64,000 nucleotides of DNA from Calliopum simillimum (lineage: Eukaryota > Arthropoda > Insecta > Diptera > Lauxaniidae), in NCBI GenBank assembly GCA_951812925.1, contig OX638368.1:126069309-126133308 (forward strand). Direction: 5' to 3'. The translations under genes were made by a program, and so were the position numbers. Below, one piece after another: positions 11,165 to 23,760 of this stretch (within the stretch, counting starts at the first letter, position 1; each line of letters begins with the position of its first letter). The notes under the pieces are model-generated. The model had not been told where the DNA came from. It was given only the letters and a program-made list of their open reading frames with translations, and did no database searches.

Positions 11165-13758
11165 CACTGTTCGACAATTTCGAACTTTTTTAAAAACACA
11201 TTAGAAAATTTAAAAAAATTCTTAAAGCAGACGTTCAAAAAAAATACCCGTTTCTCGTAGTTTTTCTCAAGCACGTCACATTTTCTTTAAATCGATTTTT
11301 GAAGTTTTTTTTCCACTGTACATGAAAAAACAAAAATACCGCATTCTTGTGTTAAATTGATGAATTTAACTATATGATCCTTACTTATGAGGTGTATCGT
11401 GTGTTCAGCAAACTTATGCGGGGAATATTTTCGTATAAAATTTTAACCCTCTTTAACACCCACATGTGGGTCATTTTTGCCCTTTTCGTAAAGGTCGAAA
11501 TTTGAGCCCGAAACCAAAAAATCATTAAAATCAATTAGGACTTTTCACATTGCATATTATATTCATCCCTGACGCCGGTTGGTAACTCTAAGTGAAATTT
11601 TTTGAAGGATATTTTTGCAAATTTTTTTTAATCCATTGTAGCTCAGTTTTAGAAAAAGGGGTCAAAACGACCCATAAAATCAGAATGAAATGGGTTAATG
11701 TGTTCTAGGAAAATTATTATTTAGAAAATATTTATTGTTAGAACTGCTTACTGATTTTAAATATTTTTTTGCTTTCGGGATAACATTTTGCTTTTTTAGT
11801 GTTCACCAATTAGTAGTGAAATTGTATGGCACATATTTCTGTAGCACATTTTGACTCAATATTCCACTGGTTTAGGTGTCATTTTTGTACCTTTTTAAGA
11901 AAAGCGCAAAAATGACTCACATGTGGGGGTTGTACAATATCCTGCATAAGTTTTCTGAACACATGATACACCTCAAATGTAAGGATCATATAGTTAAATT
12001 CATCGATTTAACAAAAGAATGCGGCATTTTTGTTTTTTTCATGTACAGTAGGGGTGTTTTAGTGCACGAATTTTGGATTTTGATACTTGACACCCCTCAA
12101 TTTTGTGAGGTTGGAAAAAAAAAATTAGTTTGCAAAAAAAATTTTGGGGGTGGGGTGACGGTAAGGGTTGGCGCATCGAGGTCAAAGATGAGAGAAAAGG
12201 AGAAACAATTTACTTACAGCCCTACAAGAGGGGCCACCTCTAGAGGGTTCAAATGTATGACAGACCCACATTTTTTTTTCTCCCCCAACATTTTTACCAA
12301 ACATACCTACCCCTTATCTCTAACCCCTAAGGGGGCTTCCATACAAAATTGAAATTTTTAGGAAATCGACCCCCACCACTCCCAGGGCGCCCCTAGAAGG
12401 GTCAAATGTATGACCGGCTCCTAATATTTTTTTCTCTGCAACATTTTTTCCCACCATGCATACCCTCTATCTTTAGCTCCTTAGGGGGCTCCCATACAAA
12501 ACTGACGTCATAGACATAAAAAATATGGAAAGGAAATCGTCAAACAGGCCCATAACTGCCCAGGACTCTCTCCTAGTGGAGCCAAATATATGACCGACCC
12601 CCATTACCCCCCCTCCAAAGTTTCACAGCTTACCTACCCTCCTATTTCCAATCCTTAAGGGGGCTCCTGTACAAAGTTACGGTTTTTTTAAAAACTGCCC
12701 CCACTGCCCTAACTGGACCATGACTGAACCATGCGTACCCCTAGAAGGGTCAAATGTATGACCGACCCCCATTATTTCTAGGAAAATTTATAAAAAAACA
12801 AAAATTGTATGGCAGCCCCTTTCAGGGTTGAAAATTGGGGTAAGTATGTGGCCAAAAAATATAGGTCGCGAAAAAATAATGGGGGTCGGTCATACATTTA
12901 ACCCTTCTATCGGTACCCGTGGGCCAGTTAGGGCAGTTGGGGCATTTTATATAAAAACAGTAACTTTGTATGGGAGCCCCCTAAAGGATTAGAAATAGGG
13001 GGTAGGTATGCTAAGAAAAATCTTTGGAAGGGGGCTAATGGGGGTTGTTCTTATATTTGACTCCTCTAGGAGTGACTTCTGGGCAGTTATGGGCCTATTT
13101 GACGATTTCCTTTCCATATTTTTCATATCCATGACATCTATTTCGTATGGGAGTCCCCTAAAGAGTAAGAGATAGAGGGTAAGTATGTTAGGAAAAAATG
13201 TTGGGGAGAAAAAAATATTAGGGACCAGTCATACATTAGACCCTTCTAGGGGCACCCAGGGAGTGGTGGGGGTCGATTTCCTAAAAATGTCAATTTTATA
13301 TGAGAGCCCCCTTAGGAGTTAGAGATAGGGGGTAAGTATGTTTGGTAAAAATATTGGTGGGGGAAAAATAATGTGGGTAAGTCATACATTTGAACCCTCT
13401 AGAGGTGACCCCTGAGCATTTGTAGGGCTGTATGTAATTTTTTTCTCTTTTTCTCTCACCTTTGACCTCGATGCGCCAACCTTTACCCTCACCCCACCCC
13501 CAAAATTTTTTTTGCAATCTCATTTTTTTTTCCAACCTCACAAAATTGAGGGGTGTCAAGTATCAAAATGTTGTTACTAAGGATCTTCATACATTCTTAA
13601 AACACCTCTAATGTACAGTGGATAAAAAAACTTCAAAAATCGATTAAAAAAAATGTGATGTGCTGGGGAAAAACAACGAGACACGGGTATTTTTTTTTTA
13701 ACGTCTGCTTTAAGAATTTTTTGGATTTTCTCATGTGTTTTTTTTTTGTCGAACGGTG
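11165..13758. mobile_element. Foldback element with nested palindromes, TTA target duplication
   Basis: The ends are inverted copies (left CACTGTTCGAC, right GTCGAACGGTG) flanked by TTA on each side (11,162-11,164 and 13,759-13,761). The arms extend for about 150 bases (11,165-11,320 with 13,605-13,758). Inside lies a second palindrome: 12,060-12,790 is mirrored by 12,840-13,600, each half built of repeats containing CTAGAAGGGTCAAATGTATG. A third, smaller one lies at about 11,386-11,985. No transposase is visible, so it is non-autonomous. A fragment of the same family lies at 34,996-35,213. The TTA duplication suggests Harbinger-type mobilisation, but that is inference. Confidence 0.82.
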
Positions 13759-13933
13759 TTATAGCTTACTGTTTTGGTTAATTCAGAATCTTCGAGTAAC
13801 CATATGATGAAGAGCAAATATCTGTCCAAACATAAATATTTTTACTAGAATTAAAGGGAAAAATGGTTATATATTTTTCTGGCGGAAAGTATAATTTACT
13901 CTACATATAGGAAAATATAGACAGTTCAGAGAT

Positions 13934-16306
13934 CACGGTGTGCCTTAACCCGTTCTGAATTGGACGTCGTAGCACATCAAATTTTTTTCCAGATTCTGTT
14001 TACTTATCGTTCAAATGATGTATAAAAAAATTTTCACTCGTGACTCCTGGACTAAATTTTGAGATAATCGCTTTTCCAATTGGGGCATTTTCCCATACAA
14101 AAAGAAAAAAAAAAATTTTTTAACTACATTAAACAAAAATTAAAATAAACACAATCGATGTGTTTTGCGATGCTAAACGCGAATCCAACCTCAGAATTGC
14201 TCTATCGTATATAGTTTATGAGATATTGTAACCTAAAGACCAAAAAAAGTCGTTTTTTGCCGTTTTTTTAAGCTATATAACTATGTAACATATCATTTAT
14301 TCGTCAAATGTGGCTTAAATACTTAAAAGTCCTAATCTTTTCCTTTAAAACGTAATTTAAATTATATTTATATCTTCATGCTTCTAAGAGATATCGTAGA
14401 CCGAAATATTGTCAAAACGGACTTTTTGCACTTTTGCGTCTTTTTAGGTTAGGATATCTTTGAGGAAAAAAAAGATATCAACATAATTTAAATTAGGTTT
14501 TAAAGTCAAAGATTAGGACTTTAATGTTGCTTATCAGATTTAACGAAATTAAAATTTCTTTCACGTTTTAAACATGTTCAACGAACCGACCATTTAAAAT
14601 TCAGCCGTATGCCATACACGTAACAACAACACTCGGGTGTCAAACGGCTGAATTTAGAAGTAGTCGGTTCGTTTAACATATTTAAAATGTGAAAGAATTT
14701 TTAATTTCGTAAAGTCTGGTAAGCAACTTTAAAGTCCTAATCTTTGCCTTTAAAACCTAATTTAAATTATGTTGATATCTTTTTTTTCCTCAAAGATATC
14801 CTAACCTAAAAAGACACAAAAGTGGAAAAAACCCGTTTTGACAATATTTCGGTCTACGATATCTGTTAGAAGCATGAAGATATAAATATAATTTAAATTA
14901 GGTTTTAAAGGAAAAGAATAGGGCTTTTAAGTATTTAAGCCACATTTGACGAATAAATTATATGTTACATATTCCATTAATACGAACTTGTACAGTCAAA
15001 TTTGCAATGAACAACAACCGACGCTACAAATATTAACTTGGAAATTGGTGACATATGTTTCGGCTATTACCACATACACATATATATATTTGCATATATA
15101 TATATGTACATACCCAATAAAATTTTTTTATAAATTTGTAGCGCCTTATACGATAATTGATTACCTAACGCATTACTAGAATGTTAAAACATTTGAAATA
15201 TTACATGTAATGCAATAAATAATGAAATACTTTTTCAATTACATGTAATGCAATGGGTAATGTGAGAACATAAATTTCGAAAGTTTTTTACTGAAATTTT
15301 TTGATTTTTAAGTCATTTTGACGTTAACATTTGTTAATATTTCAAAAGAAATAAATAGTAAAACAGATAATTTTTCAGATAATGTTCTTCTGATGAACTT
15401 TTAGCCCAAAGCAGAACCCAAAATATTTCTATATTATCCTACTACATTTATTTAGTACTTATGTAACGCAAAAGTAACCCAGAAAGTACAAATAACCCAG
15501 AAAGTACAAATAATTTTTTTAGATTACTCGATCGATTACATGTAATCGAATGTTTTGTTGGGGTAATCGATTACGCCCAATAAAATGCGTATGCTAAAAT
15601 AATGCCTTTGTAACCCAGAAAGTAATCGATGCAAACAATTTTTTAGATTACTCAACCGATTACATGTAAACGAAGATTTTACTGGGTAGCCTCATCAGAC
15701 CTATTTTAGTTATTCTTTTGCTTCTTACTAGAATCGAACCTGCAGCCTTCTGCAAATATATATATGTGTATGTGGTAATAGCCGAAACATATGTCACCAA
15801 TTTCCAAGTTAATATTTGTAGCGTCGGTTGTTGTTCATTGCAAATTTGACTGTACAAGTTCGTATTAATGGAATATTCAAAAATAGCAGTCTTAAAAAAA
15901 AGCAAAATTAAAAATCATTTTAATTTGTGAAAAATCATTTAATTTGATATGTTACATAGTTATATAGCTTCAAAAAATGGCTAAAATGGACTTTTTTGGT
16001 CTTTAGGTTACAATATCTCATAAACTACAAACGATAAAGCAATTCTGAGGTTGGATTCGCGTTTAGCATTGCAAAACACATCGATTGTGATTATTTTAAT
16101 TTTTGTTTAATGTAGTTAAAAAATTTTTTTTTTTTCTTTTTGTATGGGAAAATGCCCCAATTGGAAAAGCGATTATCTCAAAATTTAGTCGAGGAGTCAC
16201 GAGTGAAAATTTTTTTATACATCATTTGAACGATAAGTAAACAGAATCTGGAAAAAAATTTGATATGCTACGACGTCCAATTTAGAATGGGTTAAGGCAC
16301 ACCGTG
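13934..16306. mobile_element. Foldback element, AGAT target duplication
   Basis: The left end CACGGTGTGCCTTAACCC is mirrored at the right end (GGGTTAAGGCACACCGTG), with arms of about 360 bases (13,934-14,294 and 15,947-16,306). Both ends are flanked by AGAT (13,930-13,933 and 16,307-16,310). A second inverted pair, about 14,965-15,085 with 15,747-15,870, lies inside. A third palindrome occupies only the left half (14,285-14,560 with 14,700-14,945). No coding capacity is visible. The open frames inside are by-products of the palindromes. Confidence 0.83.
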
Positions 16307-16310
16307 AGAT

Positions 16311-17281
16311 AATATTACTTTAGTATTTTATTTGTAAATATTGCTTTACGGAGCCATAAAACAGTTCATAGTACATATATTTATTTATTTTTGAAATTTA
16401 GTGTTAATTTCTTTAACTTTTTTTACTACTCGAGTGGAATAAAGACTTAAATACTCACTTTTCTCCGTGTATTTAATATTAGATGGTTCATATAACATAC
16501 TTCTGAAAATAAAGTGCATTCCCTTTTTGTAATTGAACAAAAAATATAAACTGTCGCCGAGGCTCTTGCTCCTAGTAAAATTTCCCGATTTTTTGATTTC
16601 TTTCTCAATATTTTCTTTGAGTGCAAGAAAATGTCCTATTAATCATTTGAATCAGTTTCATTCGCAAAATAATGCGAGCAGCCCAGAGTGTTGAGGTACT
16701 TGGAACCCTTAAAGCAACAACAACAATAACAACGACAACAAGAATGACTCTTTATGGTCCATAACCATTAACATCAACGTCAGTGAGGTATTGAAACGAC
16801 GTCATCGTGAATTAAAATCACACATTGTGAACTAGAAATGGCAAATGGTAAACTGGCAACACAACTGGAGCCACTAAAGTTACGCCACGGAGGACTGATG
16901 ATGGGGGGCAACTGGGGGCACAACATCATGAGTGAGCGCGTGTAATAAAATATCGATTATGGCACGCTTGGGTCTTTGCGGTCGGTCAGTCATCAGTTTC
17001 ATCAACGGAACGGCACCACTGACGCGCATTTACGCTTGGACGGTGGTCGGGTGAACAAATAAATGAAGGCATGGCAACATCTCTCTGGCGCGCGTACGCC
17101 ACTCAAAAAGTCATCAAGGTTTTTGAGAATGTCCCGCGGTGCATTTGGCTTTTAACTTGATGCCATACGAGTAGTTGCGTATGCAATGAGATACTGACAA
17201 AAGTGCGTACTTAAAATAGGGTGTTCAGAAAAGAAAACAGAAGTAGCTATGACTAATTGAATTAAAGAGCTAAATATGGTA
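16311..17281. other. Probable single-copy intergenic DNA
   Basis: Less AT-rich around 16,680-17,150, with a CAA/ACAACA run near 16,710-16,740. It looks like unique dipteran non-coding DNA (intergenic or intronic). No reading frame or RNA gene is recognised. Confidence 0.4.
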
Positions 17282-17532
17282 AAGGCCGCTTTATACTATC
17301 CTACAAAGTATTACAACATGTCAGAAAAAAAGTGTGATAGAATTTCATTATACTGTCAATTTTGTATTAATGTGTATGTGTATTAATGTCAAATTTCATG
17401 TATAGACTGTCAAAAAAATCAAAACGCTTTTTCATTAGATTATTTTTCTCTAGTTTAAACTATCACACATTGCTTGCAACATGTCAATTTGGACATGTAT
17501 TTATACTTTGTGGGATAGTGTAAAGCGGCCTT
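17282..17532. mobile_element. MITE with ~30-base inverted termini
   Basis: The left terminus AAGGCCGCTTTATACTATCC is mirrored at the right as GGATAGTGTAAAGCGGCCTT. The inverted similarity extends to a CAAAGTAT block. The length is about 250 bases with an AT-rich, non-coding interior. Exact ends are uncertain by one or two bases, so I do not assign the superfamily. Confidence 0.75.
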
Positions 17533-18775
17533 AAGCATACAAAAGTGAATTTTTTATATTCAAATAAATGGATTTGTTTGTCAACAGTTTTCGCTCAGCT
17601 TTTTGTACGAAATCATTGTTTGGTTTAATTTTTGAACAAAAAATACATTTGATATTCATTGCAAACACCCTTGATTTTGTCTGTCTGGTGTGTGCCCTCA
17701 TTCAGTCCCTTGAGTTGCATTAAATTGCGTAGCATGCAGTTGATTAAATAAATTTTATGATATTCATCGAGTGGACGGACGCATTAAAAAAAAGAGGAGA
17801 GTACAGCAACATTAGTGTGATTTCAGAAAGAGTTATTCATTATGTTTTTTATGCCCCACCCTAAATGACTTTTTAATAAGTGTAAATGGCTTGAACTTCA
17901 ATATTATAAGTTTAATTGCAGTTTCCATTATGTGAAGTGAAAAAAAAAGCTCAAATGTTAAAGGATTCATTTCGTTATTAAAGTCAATATCCCAAAAAAA
18001 AGTTATGAAAACGATATCTTTTGTTTGTTTTTTTTTTTAAAAAAATTACATTCGAAAATTTAATGTCATTCTTTTAACAGAACTTTTCAACAACTTTTGG
18101 AAGCTCCAATGGTATCACAATTTAGCTAACTCTTGAGTTGGAGCTAGAAGATTAGGAATAAAATTAAACGACTCAGTAAGTAAGAACCCAATGTACATAC
18201 AAACGGAAGCAGAACACTATCACACTCATTACGAGTCTGTCTAAGTACAAATCAAAGTAATCTGCTCTGACGAACCTGTTTCGAAGCACTCCGAATACTT
18301 AGTTCAAGGATCAAATTCCAATGCAGATGAATGTTTTTTTTTATACACACTAAAAAATGATTTTTTAGTTTTCTTATTTTGGATTCCCATTAGTATTGAT
18401 TCAATCATACTTTTTGGTTCTAAAATTTAATTAAAATTTTTACTGTGCATTTTTCATTTTTTTGGGGTATCCAAGCCACATTTCTAAACACATTAACTTA
18501 ATCAAAAGCAAGTCCGTTCTGAATCCATATTATTAAGAAAAAAAAAAAAAAAACAACAAAACAGATTCGCCAGTGCAGGTTCAAGAGAGATCTGAAAATG
18601 TAGAAAAAACAATTCGCGTTTATGATAGGGCACTCACCCGCATTGCCTACATTATGCTTTCGGTCAGAAAGTATATAACCATTTTTACTTTATAATTCTG
18701 GTAAAAAAATTTATGTTTGGACAGATATTTGCTTAATACACAAATTTTTTTTCCTCTTGGTGTAGAGGTCTAACC
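17533..18775. other. AT-rich DNA, no gene seen
   Basis: No credible frame. A poly-A tract is near 18,540. The sequence before 18,775 belongs to the flanks of the tRNA-like repeat that follows (shared GACAGATATTTGC block). Confidence 0.4.
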
Positions 18776-18776
18776 A

Positions 18777-18865
18777 TTTTGTAATTGAAAGCAAAAATAA
18801 AATGTTCCTATCTATCACACGGACGGACCCCGGTTCGAATCCTAGTGCGGTAGTTCGTTTCTTTT
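18777..18865 (+). repeat. tRNA-like repeat, copy 1 (SINE-like core)
   Basis: The B-box GGTTCGAATCC is followed by TAGTGCGGTAG, with GTGTAGAGGTC upstream in the A-box position. The same CACACGGACGGACC...GGTTCGAA...AGTGCGG order recurs at 26,750-26,830, and a related copy lies inverted near 23,545-23,645. The region between the arms is too long and unpaired for a functional tRNA, so I read this as a tRNA-derived dispersed repeat or decayed tRNA. Confidence 0.55.
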
Positions 18866-19040
18866 TTTATTAACTTTACAGTAAGCTTAATATCACTGAA
18901 ATTTTTTCGAAAAAAATACTATACTGTAAGTTTATTCGTAAATTCAGAAATTACTAAAACAGTAAGGTAAAATTTATTATATTCGTGAGTTGGCACTATA
19001 TTATCTTTAAATTCTAGTAAAATTTACTAGAAATAAAGTA

Positions 19041-19750
19041 CAGGGTCTGCCATCTAACTTTTTTTTTCAACTAGTGCTTATTTCGTGAATGGTAACACTT
19101 AGCTCATGACAATTAGTTTATCCTTCCGCTGAACGAATATGGTTGTGTATACGTTGCGTTTTCGCTTCGCTAAGTGGGCCTGCGATCGACTTACAGAAGA
19201 TACCGATTTTGCCAAAAAAATCATCTTTTCAGATGAAGCTCATTTCGATCTTGGCGGGTATGTAAACAAGCAAAATTGTCGCATTTGGGGCACAGAAAAC
19301 CCGCACGCATACACTGAAAAGACGCTGCCTCCAAAACGAGTCACTGTTTGGTGCGGATTTTGGTCCAGAGGCATAATTGGGCCATTTTTCTTCGAAAATG
19401 AGCAAGGAGTGGCCGTTACAGTCAATGGCGATCGTTATCGGGCCATGTTGAACGAATTTTTGTTCACAAAAATTGAAGAGGAGGATATTGGCTTCAACAG
19501 GACGGCGTTACGTGCCACACAGCCGAAGCTACACTCGATGTTTTGCGCCCTGTTTTTGAAGATCGCATTATCAGCCGCAGAGCTGATGTCGTTTGGCCAC
19601 CTCGGAGCAGCGATTTGACACCGTTGGAAATTATTTTCCATTATTAACCGGAAAGATTGTGCTTTCAAATAAAAAAAGAAATTTGAGAAAATATCCAGTA
19701 GTTTTTTTTTATAGAATTTTCAAAAAAAAAAAGTTATTTGGCGGACCCTG
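19041..19750 (+). mobile_element. Internally deleted Tc1/mariner element, TA target site
   Basis: The ends CAGGGTCTGCCA (19,041) and TGGCGGACCCTG (19,750) form inverted repeats with one mismatch. TA dinucleotides flank both ends (19,039-19,040 and 19,751-19,752), as expected of the Tc1/mariner superfamily. At 710 bases it is about half the length of an autonomous member and contains a damaged transposase. Confidence 0.85.
19139..19625 (+). pseudogene. Tc1/mariner-type transposase, truncated and frameshifted
   Basis: The open frame shows the first catalytic aspartate in IIFSDEAHFDLGG, then NCRIWGTENPHAY, VTVWCGFWSRGIIGPFFF and a DRYRAML block, in the usual order for IS630/mariner DDE transposases. 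Near 19,490 a small deletion shifts the frame. The expected FQQDG motif with the second aspartate continues in another frame, followed by PPRSSDLTPL, after which the coding sequence ends before the third acidic residue. The N-terminal DNA-binding part is also missing. It cannot encode an active enzyme. Confidence 0.85.
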
Positions 19751-19752
19751 TA

Positions 19753-20130
19753 GTACGAACTATTTTTATACCCTACACCCAGGGTATATTCACTTTTTCC
19801 TTCCGTTTGTAACGCAGAGAAGGAGGCGTGGCAGATATAGAAAAGTTTGTATATGTTGATCAGCTGCACCTCCTAAGTCGATATAGCCATGCCCGTCTGT
19901 CTGGGTGGCTGGCTGGCTAGGTTGCTAGCTGTGTGTGGAAATACATTTTTTTGGTAAACTGAGCAAGATACTTCAATGAAATTTGGTACACTGCCTCCGT
20001 CGTCAAAGATAGCTCATGGGATTGAAAATGATCATAATCGGTCAACGGAAAGGCCTACCGACTACTTTTAGATGACTTCATGAATAGTGTTTTATCAAAT
20101 TTTAGGTTAGCATATCTAAAAACCCAGACA
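19753..20130. repeat. Dipteran dispersed repeat (TATACCCT...CCGTCTGTCTG type)
   Basis: Begins with TTTTTATACCCTACACCCAG followed by GGGTATA, a GGAGGCGTGGC segment and GTCGATATAGCCATGCCCGT with CTGTCTGG. This block order is familiar from non-coding repeats in many fly genomes. It contains no gene. Confidence 0.5.
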
Positions 20131-21209
20131 TGATAGAGAAATTCTGTGACTGGAATCAGATTCATTATAGAAAGGTACAGTGGGAATGACTACATATATT
20201 GATTGGTACATGTTTGCTACATTGTTTTTTTTTTTAATACCTACGAAAAAATTAAATTTTTGAAAAAATGGGTGAAAGATCAATATATCCTGAAGAAGAT
20301 TTGTTAGCATTTTTCAATTTGAACTTTTTGATTCTACAGACATGTGCGAAACTTTCCACATACTCAGTTTTTGAATAAAATTTTTTTAAATTCAGAACCG
20401 TTTGGGCCCTACTGTTCGGTGTCGTAAAACGAGAAAGGAAACACGATTTTTGCCTACGATATTTTGCCATACTCGACAACCTCATTTACAGAATGCGCCT
20501 AAATTTTTAACAAACTCAAACTTGATGAGGGACGATAGTGTGAGGGATGATAAATGAGTTTTTTTTATTTAGTAATAAAAAAGTATGCACTAAAAGTCTA
20601 AAAATGTAGCGAAAATATTTAATTTTTTTGAAGTCGAATTTTAACCACTGGGTGGTTTTAGTATTTTTAATAAATAGTTTACAAAATAACTTAAAATTCA
20701 ATATCTCTTGAAAAAGATAAGCTGGTGCTTTCGAAATTTCATTTCTAGAATCTTCAAACATGCAGATAACTTTCTGCTTACTCTGGTTTCGATCCATTTT
20801 GTCAAACTTTGAAAACTTTTGTGATAGAATACACTTAAGCAAAATTTTTTTGCAGAAATGCAATATCTCGCGAAAAAGATCACCTTAGATTTTGTGGTTT
20901 CCTTGTCTACAATTAGGCAGGAAACTTTCTGTATTTGAACTTTTCCAATATATTTGTATTAATTTTTTTTTTTTTTTTTTTTTGGTTTAGGAACAATTTG
21001 GGTAGAGGAGTACCTTAATATCGTTCATTGAACAAAATTGCACGATGTTGCACAATATGGCCTGGACCATACCAAACAAATAAAAACTTCAAAAACCAAT
21101 ACTGAGCGACCTATTTGAAGTTATTCACTCAAATTCGGCACATTTACATAGTACAATACTTACAATCACTTACAGAGGTATTCGTCAATATTACTGACTA
21201 TTATTCACA
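20131..21209. other. AT-rich DNA, no gene seen
   Basis: Only chance frames on the minus strand, rich in Phe/Lys/Ile/Asn codons as expected from AT-rich non-coding DNA. A poly-T tract is near 20,965-20,982. Confidence 0.45.
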
Positions 21210-21430
21210 TTATATGCCCGAGATAAGCATGCCTGTCGTAAAAGGCGACTAAAAGCGGGTTACCAGCCAGGGTTTGGAAGGGTGTAGCGTTGGACAGCGT
21301 TGCGCCTCGAAAGAAAAACCCATAGTGCCCGTAACTGGCACTGACAAGGCGATTCGAGGTGCAAGAAACATGCATAGTTAGGAATGATTCTTCTATAACT
21401 GGAACCAATATGGCTCATCAAAATTTTACA
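21210..21430 (+). repeat. Possible 5' leader of an RTE-like LINE
   Basis: Contains the GCCTGTCGTAAAAGGCGACT block often seen in the untranslated leader of insect non-LTR elements, immediately before a truncated reverse-transcriptase C-terminus. Leader and 3' part may be joined by a large internal deletion. The family assignment is from memory of the motif and is moderate at best. Confidence 0.4.
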
Positions 21431-22175
21431 AAATTGAAGACCTTGTCTTGGAATCACAAAAGGCCGGCCTGAAAATCAACGTAGCCAAGACTAAAAGCAT
21501 GAAGCTAAAGGCAAACCGGAATGACATCACATTTAGAGATGGCAGTGATGACATCGAAAACGTCGAAAGCTTCACGTATTTAGGCAGCATTATCTCCATG
21601 GATGGTGGAACAAAAGTGGATATCATCTCAAGAATAGCAAAAGCAAAAGGCGCCCTTGCTCAACTGAACAAAATATGGTCTTCATCCGTTATATCCACCA
21701 AAACGAGAGTGCGCATTTTTGTTTCGAATGTGAAATCGGTTTTGTTATATGGGTGCGAAACATGGCTTGTTACTGAACAACTAACAAACAAGCTGCAAGT
21801 ATTCGTCAACAAATGCTTAAGGCGTATTCTAAAGATTTGGTGGCCCCGCACTATATCAAATGCCGAGCTACATCAAAAATGCAAACAGAAGGCTATAGCA
21901 AACGAGATCAAGCTGCGCAAATGGGGATGGATTGGTCACACTCTCCGGAAACCACACAGCGAAGTTTGTCGACAGGCCCTTGAGTGGAATCCACAAGGCA
22001 TTAGAGGACGTGGTAGACCCAAAACCAACTGGAAAAGATTGTTGGAAAAGGAAATCCAAGAATCGGGAAAATCGTGGCAAGAGATCAAAGCCATCGCAAG
22101 GGATCGAGACAAATGGAGAGATTTCATATTAGCCCTATGCTCCTCCTAGGAGTTAAAGGAGAATACATACACACA
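21431..22175 (+). pseudogene. RTE-like LINE, 3' part of reverse transcriptase ORF
   Basis: A 233-codon open frame starts just after the position expected for the catalytic YADD box (which is absent). It shows the conserved block AGLKINVAKTKSMKL, then SFTYLGSIISMDGGT, the thumb-like VKSVLLYGCETW, RRILKIWWPRTISNAELH, and the C-terminal RGRGRPKTNWKR and DRDKWRDFI. This order is typical of RTE-type and related insect non-LTR elements. The frame ends at 22,149 and a TACATAC-type tail follows. It is 5'-truncated but otherwise well preserved. A 39-base piece of the same 3' end is inserted inverted at 25,157-25,195. Confidence 0.8.
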
Positions 22176-23400
22176 TACATTTCACCAACAAAAACATATT
22201 TCACTTGATTGCTCTGCAGCAATTTCTTGTGTTTGTAATACTTTTTTTAATAGAAAAGGCCTTATTTCTTTTGATACTGTTAGCTAATTTCCTATAATGA
22301 ATTTCAATAGACAAAAAACTGAAGTCAATTTTTTATAAGTCAGTTAAATCAACATTCTTTTAATGAGCCACAACGAAAAATAAAATCTAGAAAAAATCCG
22401 TCGCAATAAAGTGCTCTCATAAAGTAAAATATCCAGCAACTCTGTCAGTGTTGCAATTTGCTTGCTGTGATATTTTTCTTCTTAAAAAATTGTTTATTTC
22501 AATGAAATTTTATTAATGCAATTTTTCTTCTTTCAGTGCTAATTTGCATTTTCCGCTGCTTTTCTATTTTTGTAACAGCGTCAGTTGCACTGCTGTAAAT
22601 ATCCCCCATCATTTGTCGGGAGATCTGGACTTTGAAATTTCAAATGGTATTTGAAAAGAGTTGGGGAATGAAAACCTCATTTTCTATTTTTCCAGTTTCT
22701 CATAAAGAATTGTGCAATTTTTCTTTTCTTTAATATTAAAATATTTAGTTTCTTTTTTATTACTTTAGTGCAAGAAATGTAACATCAAAGAATTTATTTT
22801 GTTGTATTTTTTCTTTTCTGGCTTTATAAAACATCTATTTAATTAATTTGATGCAGCAACATGCTACTCTTGTTGTAGTTGTTGTTGTTTGTATTTTATG
22901 TCATTTACAAATTAAGTTGCATTTAATTGGTTGCCGTAATTGGTTTCTTTTTAATTGACGTCATTTGTGCGTTACTTTCCAAAGAAAATCCATACATTTT
23001 GTGGATTAATTCTGTTCATTTACTGTTGCTGTGGTAATAGTTTTCGAAAAGAGTGTGGGAGTGTTTTACAAAGCACTTTGAAGTAAAATCTTAAATATTT
23101 GACTTTTAAAGTATAAGTGGGTTTTAGGTCCTACTACATAAACACAGTGATCACTGTAAGCATAAATCCACTAACGGACATTCCATGTCAATTAGAGTAT
23201 TTCGAAAAACGTGTAATTGCCTCGAAAACATCGTAAACTAGTAATACTTAGTTATTAAAAACAATATGAATTTTGACCGTTTAACAAGTTACGAGGTATT
23301 CAAATTTTTTTCAGAATTTTGAAGCAATTAATGAAAAATTAAAAATGTCTCAATACTTTGGACGATTCTAAGCAAGAAATTTTTGGCCTTTTACTCAGTA
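22176..23400. other. Probable single-copy intergenic DNA
   Basis: Moderately complex AT-rich sequence with a GTTGTTGTT run near 22,880. No reading frame or RNA gene is recognised. Confidence 0.4.
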
Positions 23401-23760
23401 TTACAAACTTGTTAGACCTCTACACCACGGACCTATATGATGAAGAGGTAACAAATTTGTATATTAATCAAAAATGGTAATACATTTTTTTGATATTTAG
23501 TAAATATTTACCTTATTTTAAAGTTCAAACAAATGAAAAAGAAAGAATCGAACTGGCCGCACGAGGATTCGAACCGAGGTCTGCCTGTATGACAGATGGA
23601 AACATATTATGTTTACTTACAATTGCGTACTTGTCAGACGATTTCTACACCACTGACATAAGTATATGGTGAAGAGGTATAAAATTTGTATATTCAGCAA
23701 ATGTCTGTCCAAACATAAATATTTTTTCTACAATTACACAGTAAAAATTATAGTTTAATT
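23401..23760 (-). repeat. tRNA-like repeat, copy 2 (inverted)
   Basis: On the minus strand GGTTCGAATCCTCGTGCGGCC (about 23,562-23,582) matches the B-box and downstream block of the copies at 18.8 and 26.8 kb. The flanks also match, including a GTCCAAACATAAATATTTTT block shared with 13,830 and 18,710. The unit is therefore larger than a tRNA and behaves as a dispersed family. Confidence 0.5.

Noticed and set aside
11876..12352. 158-codon frame within the first foldback
   Set aside because: It lies across inverted repeat arms and a mirror frame exists at 13,296-13,559; it is a by-product of the palindrome.
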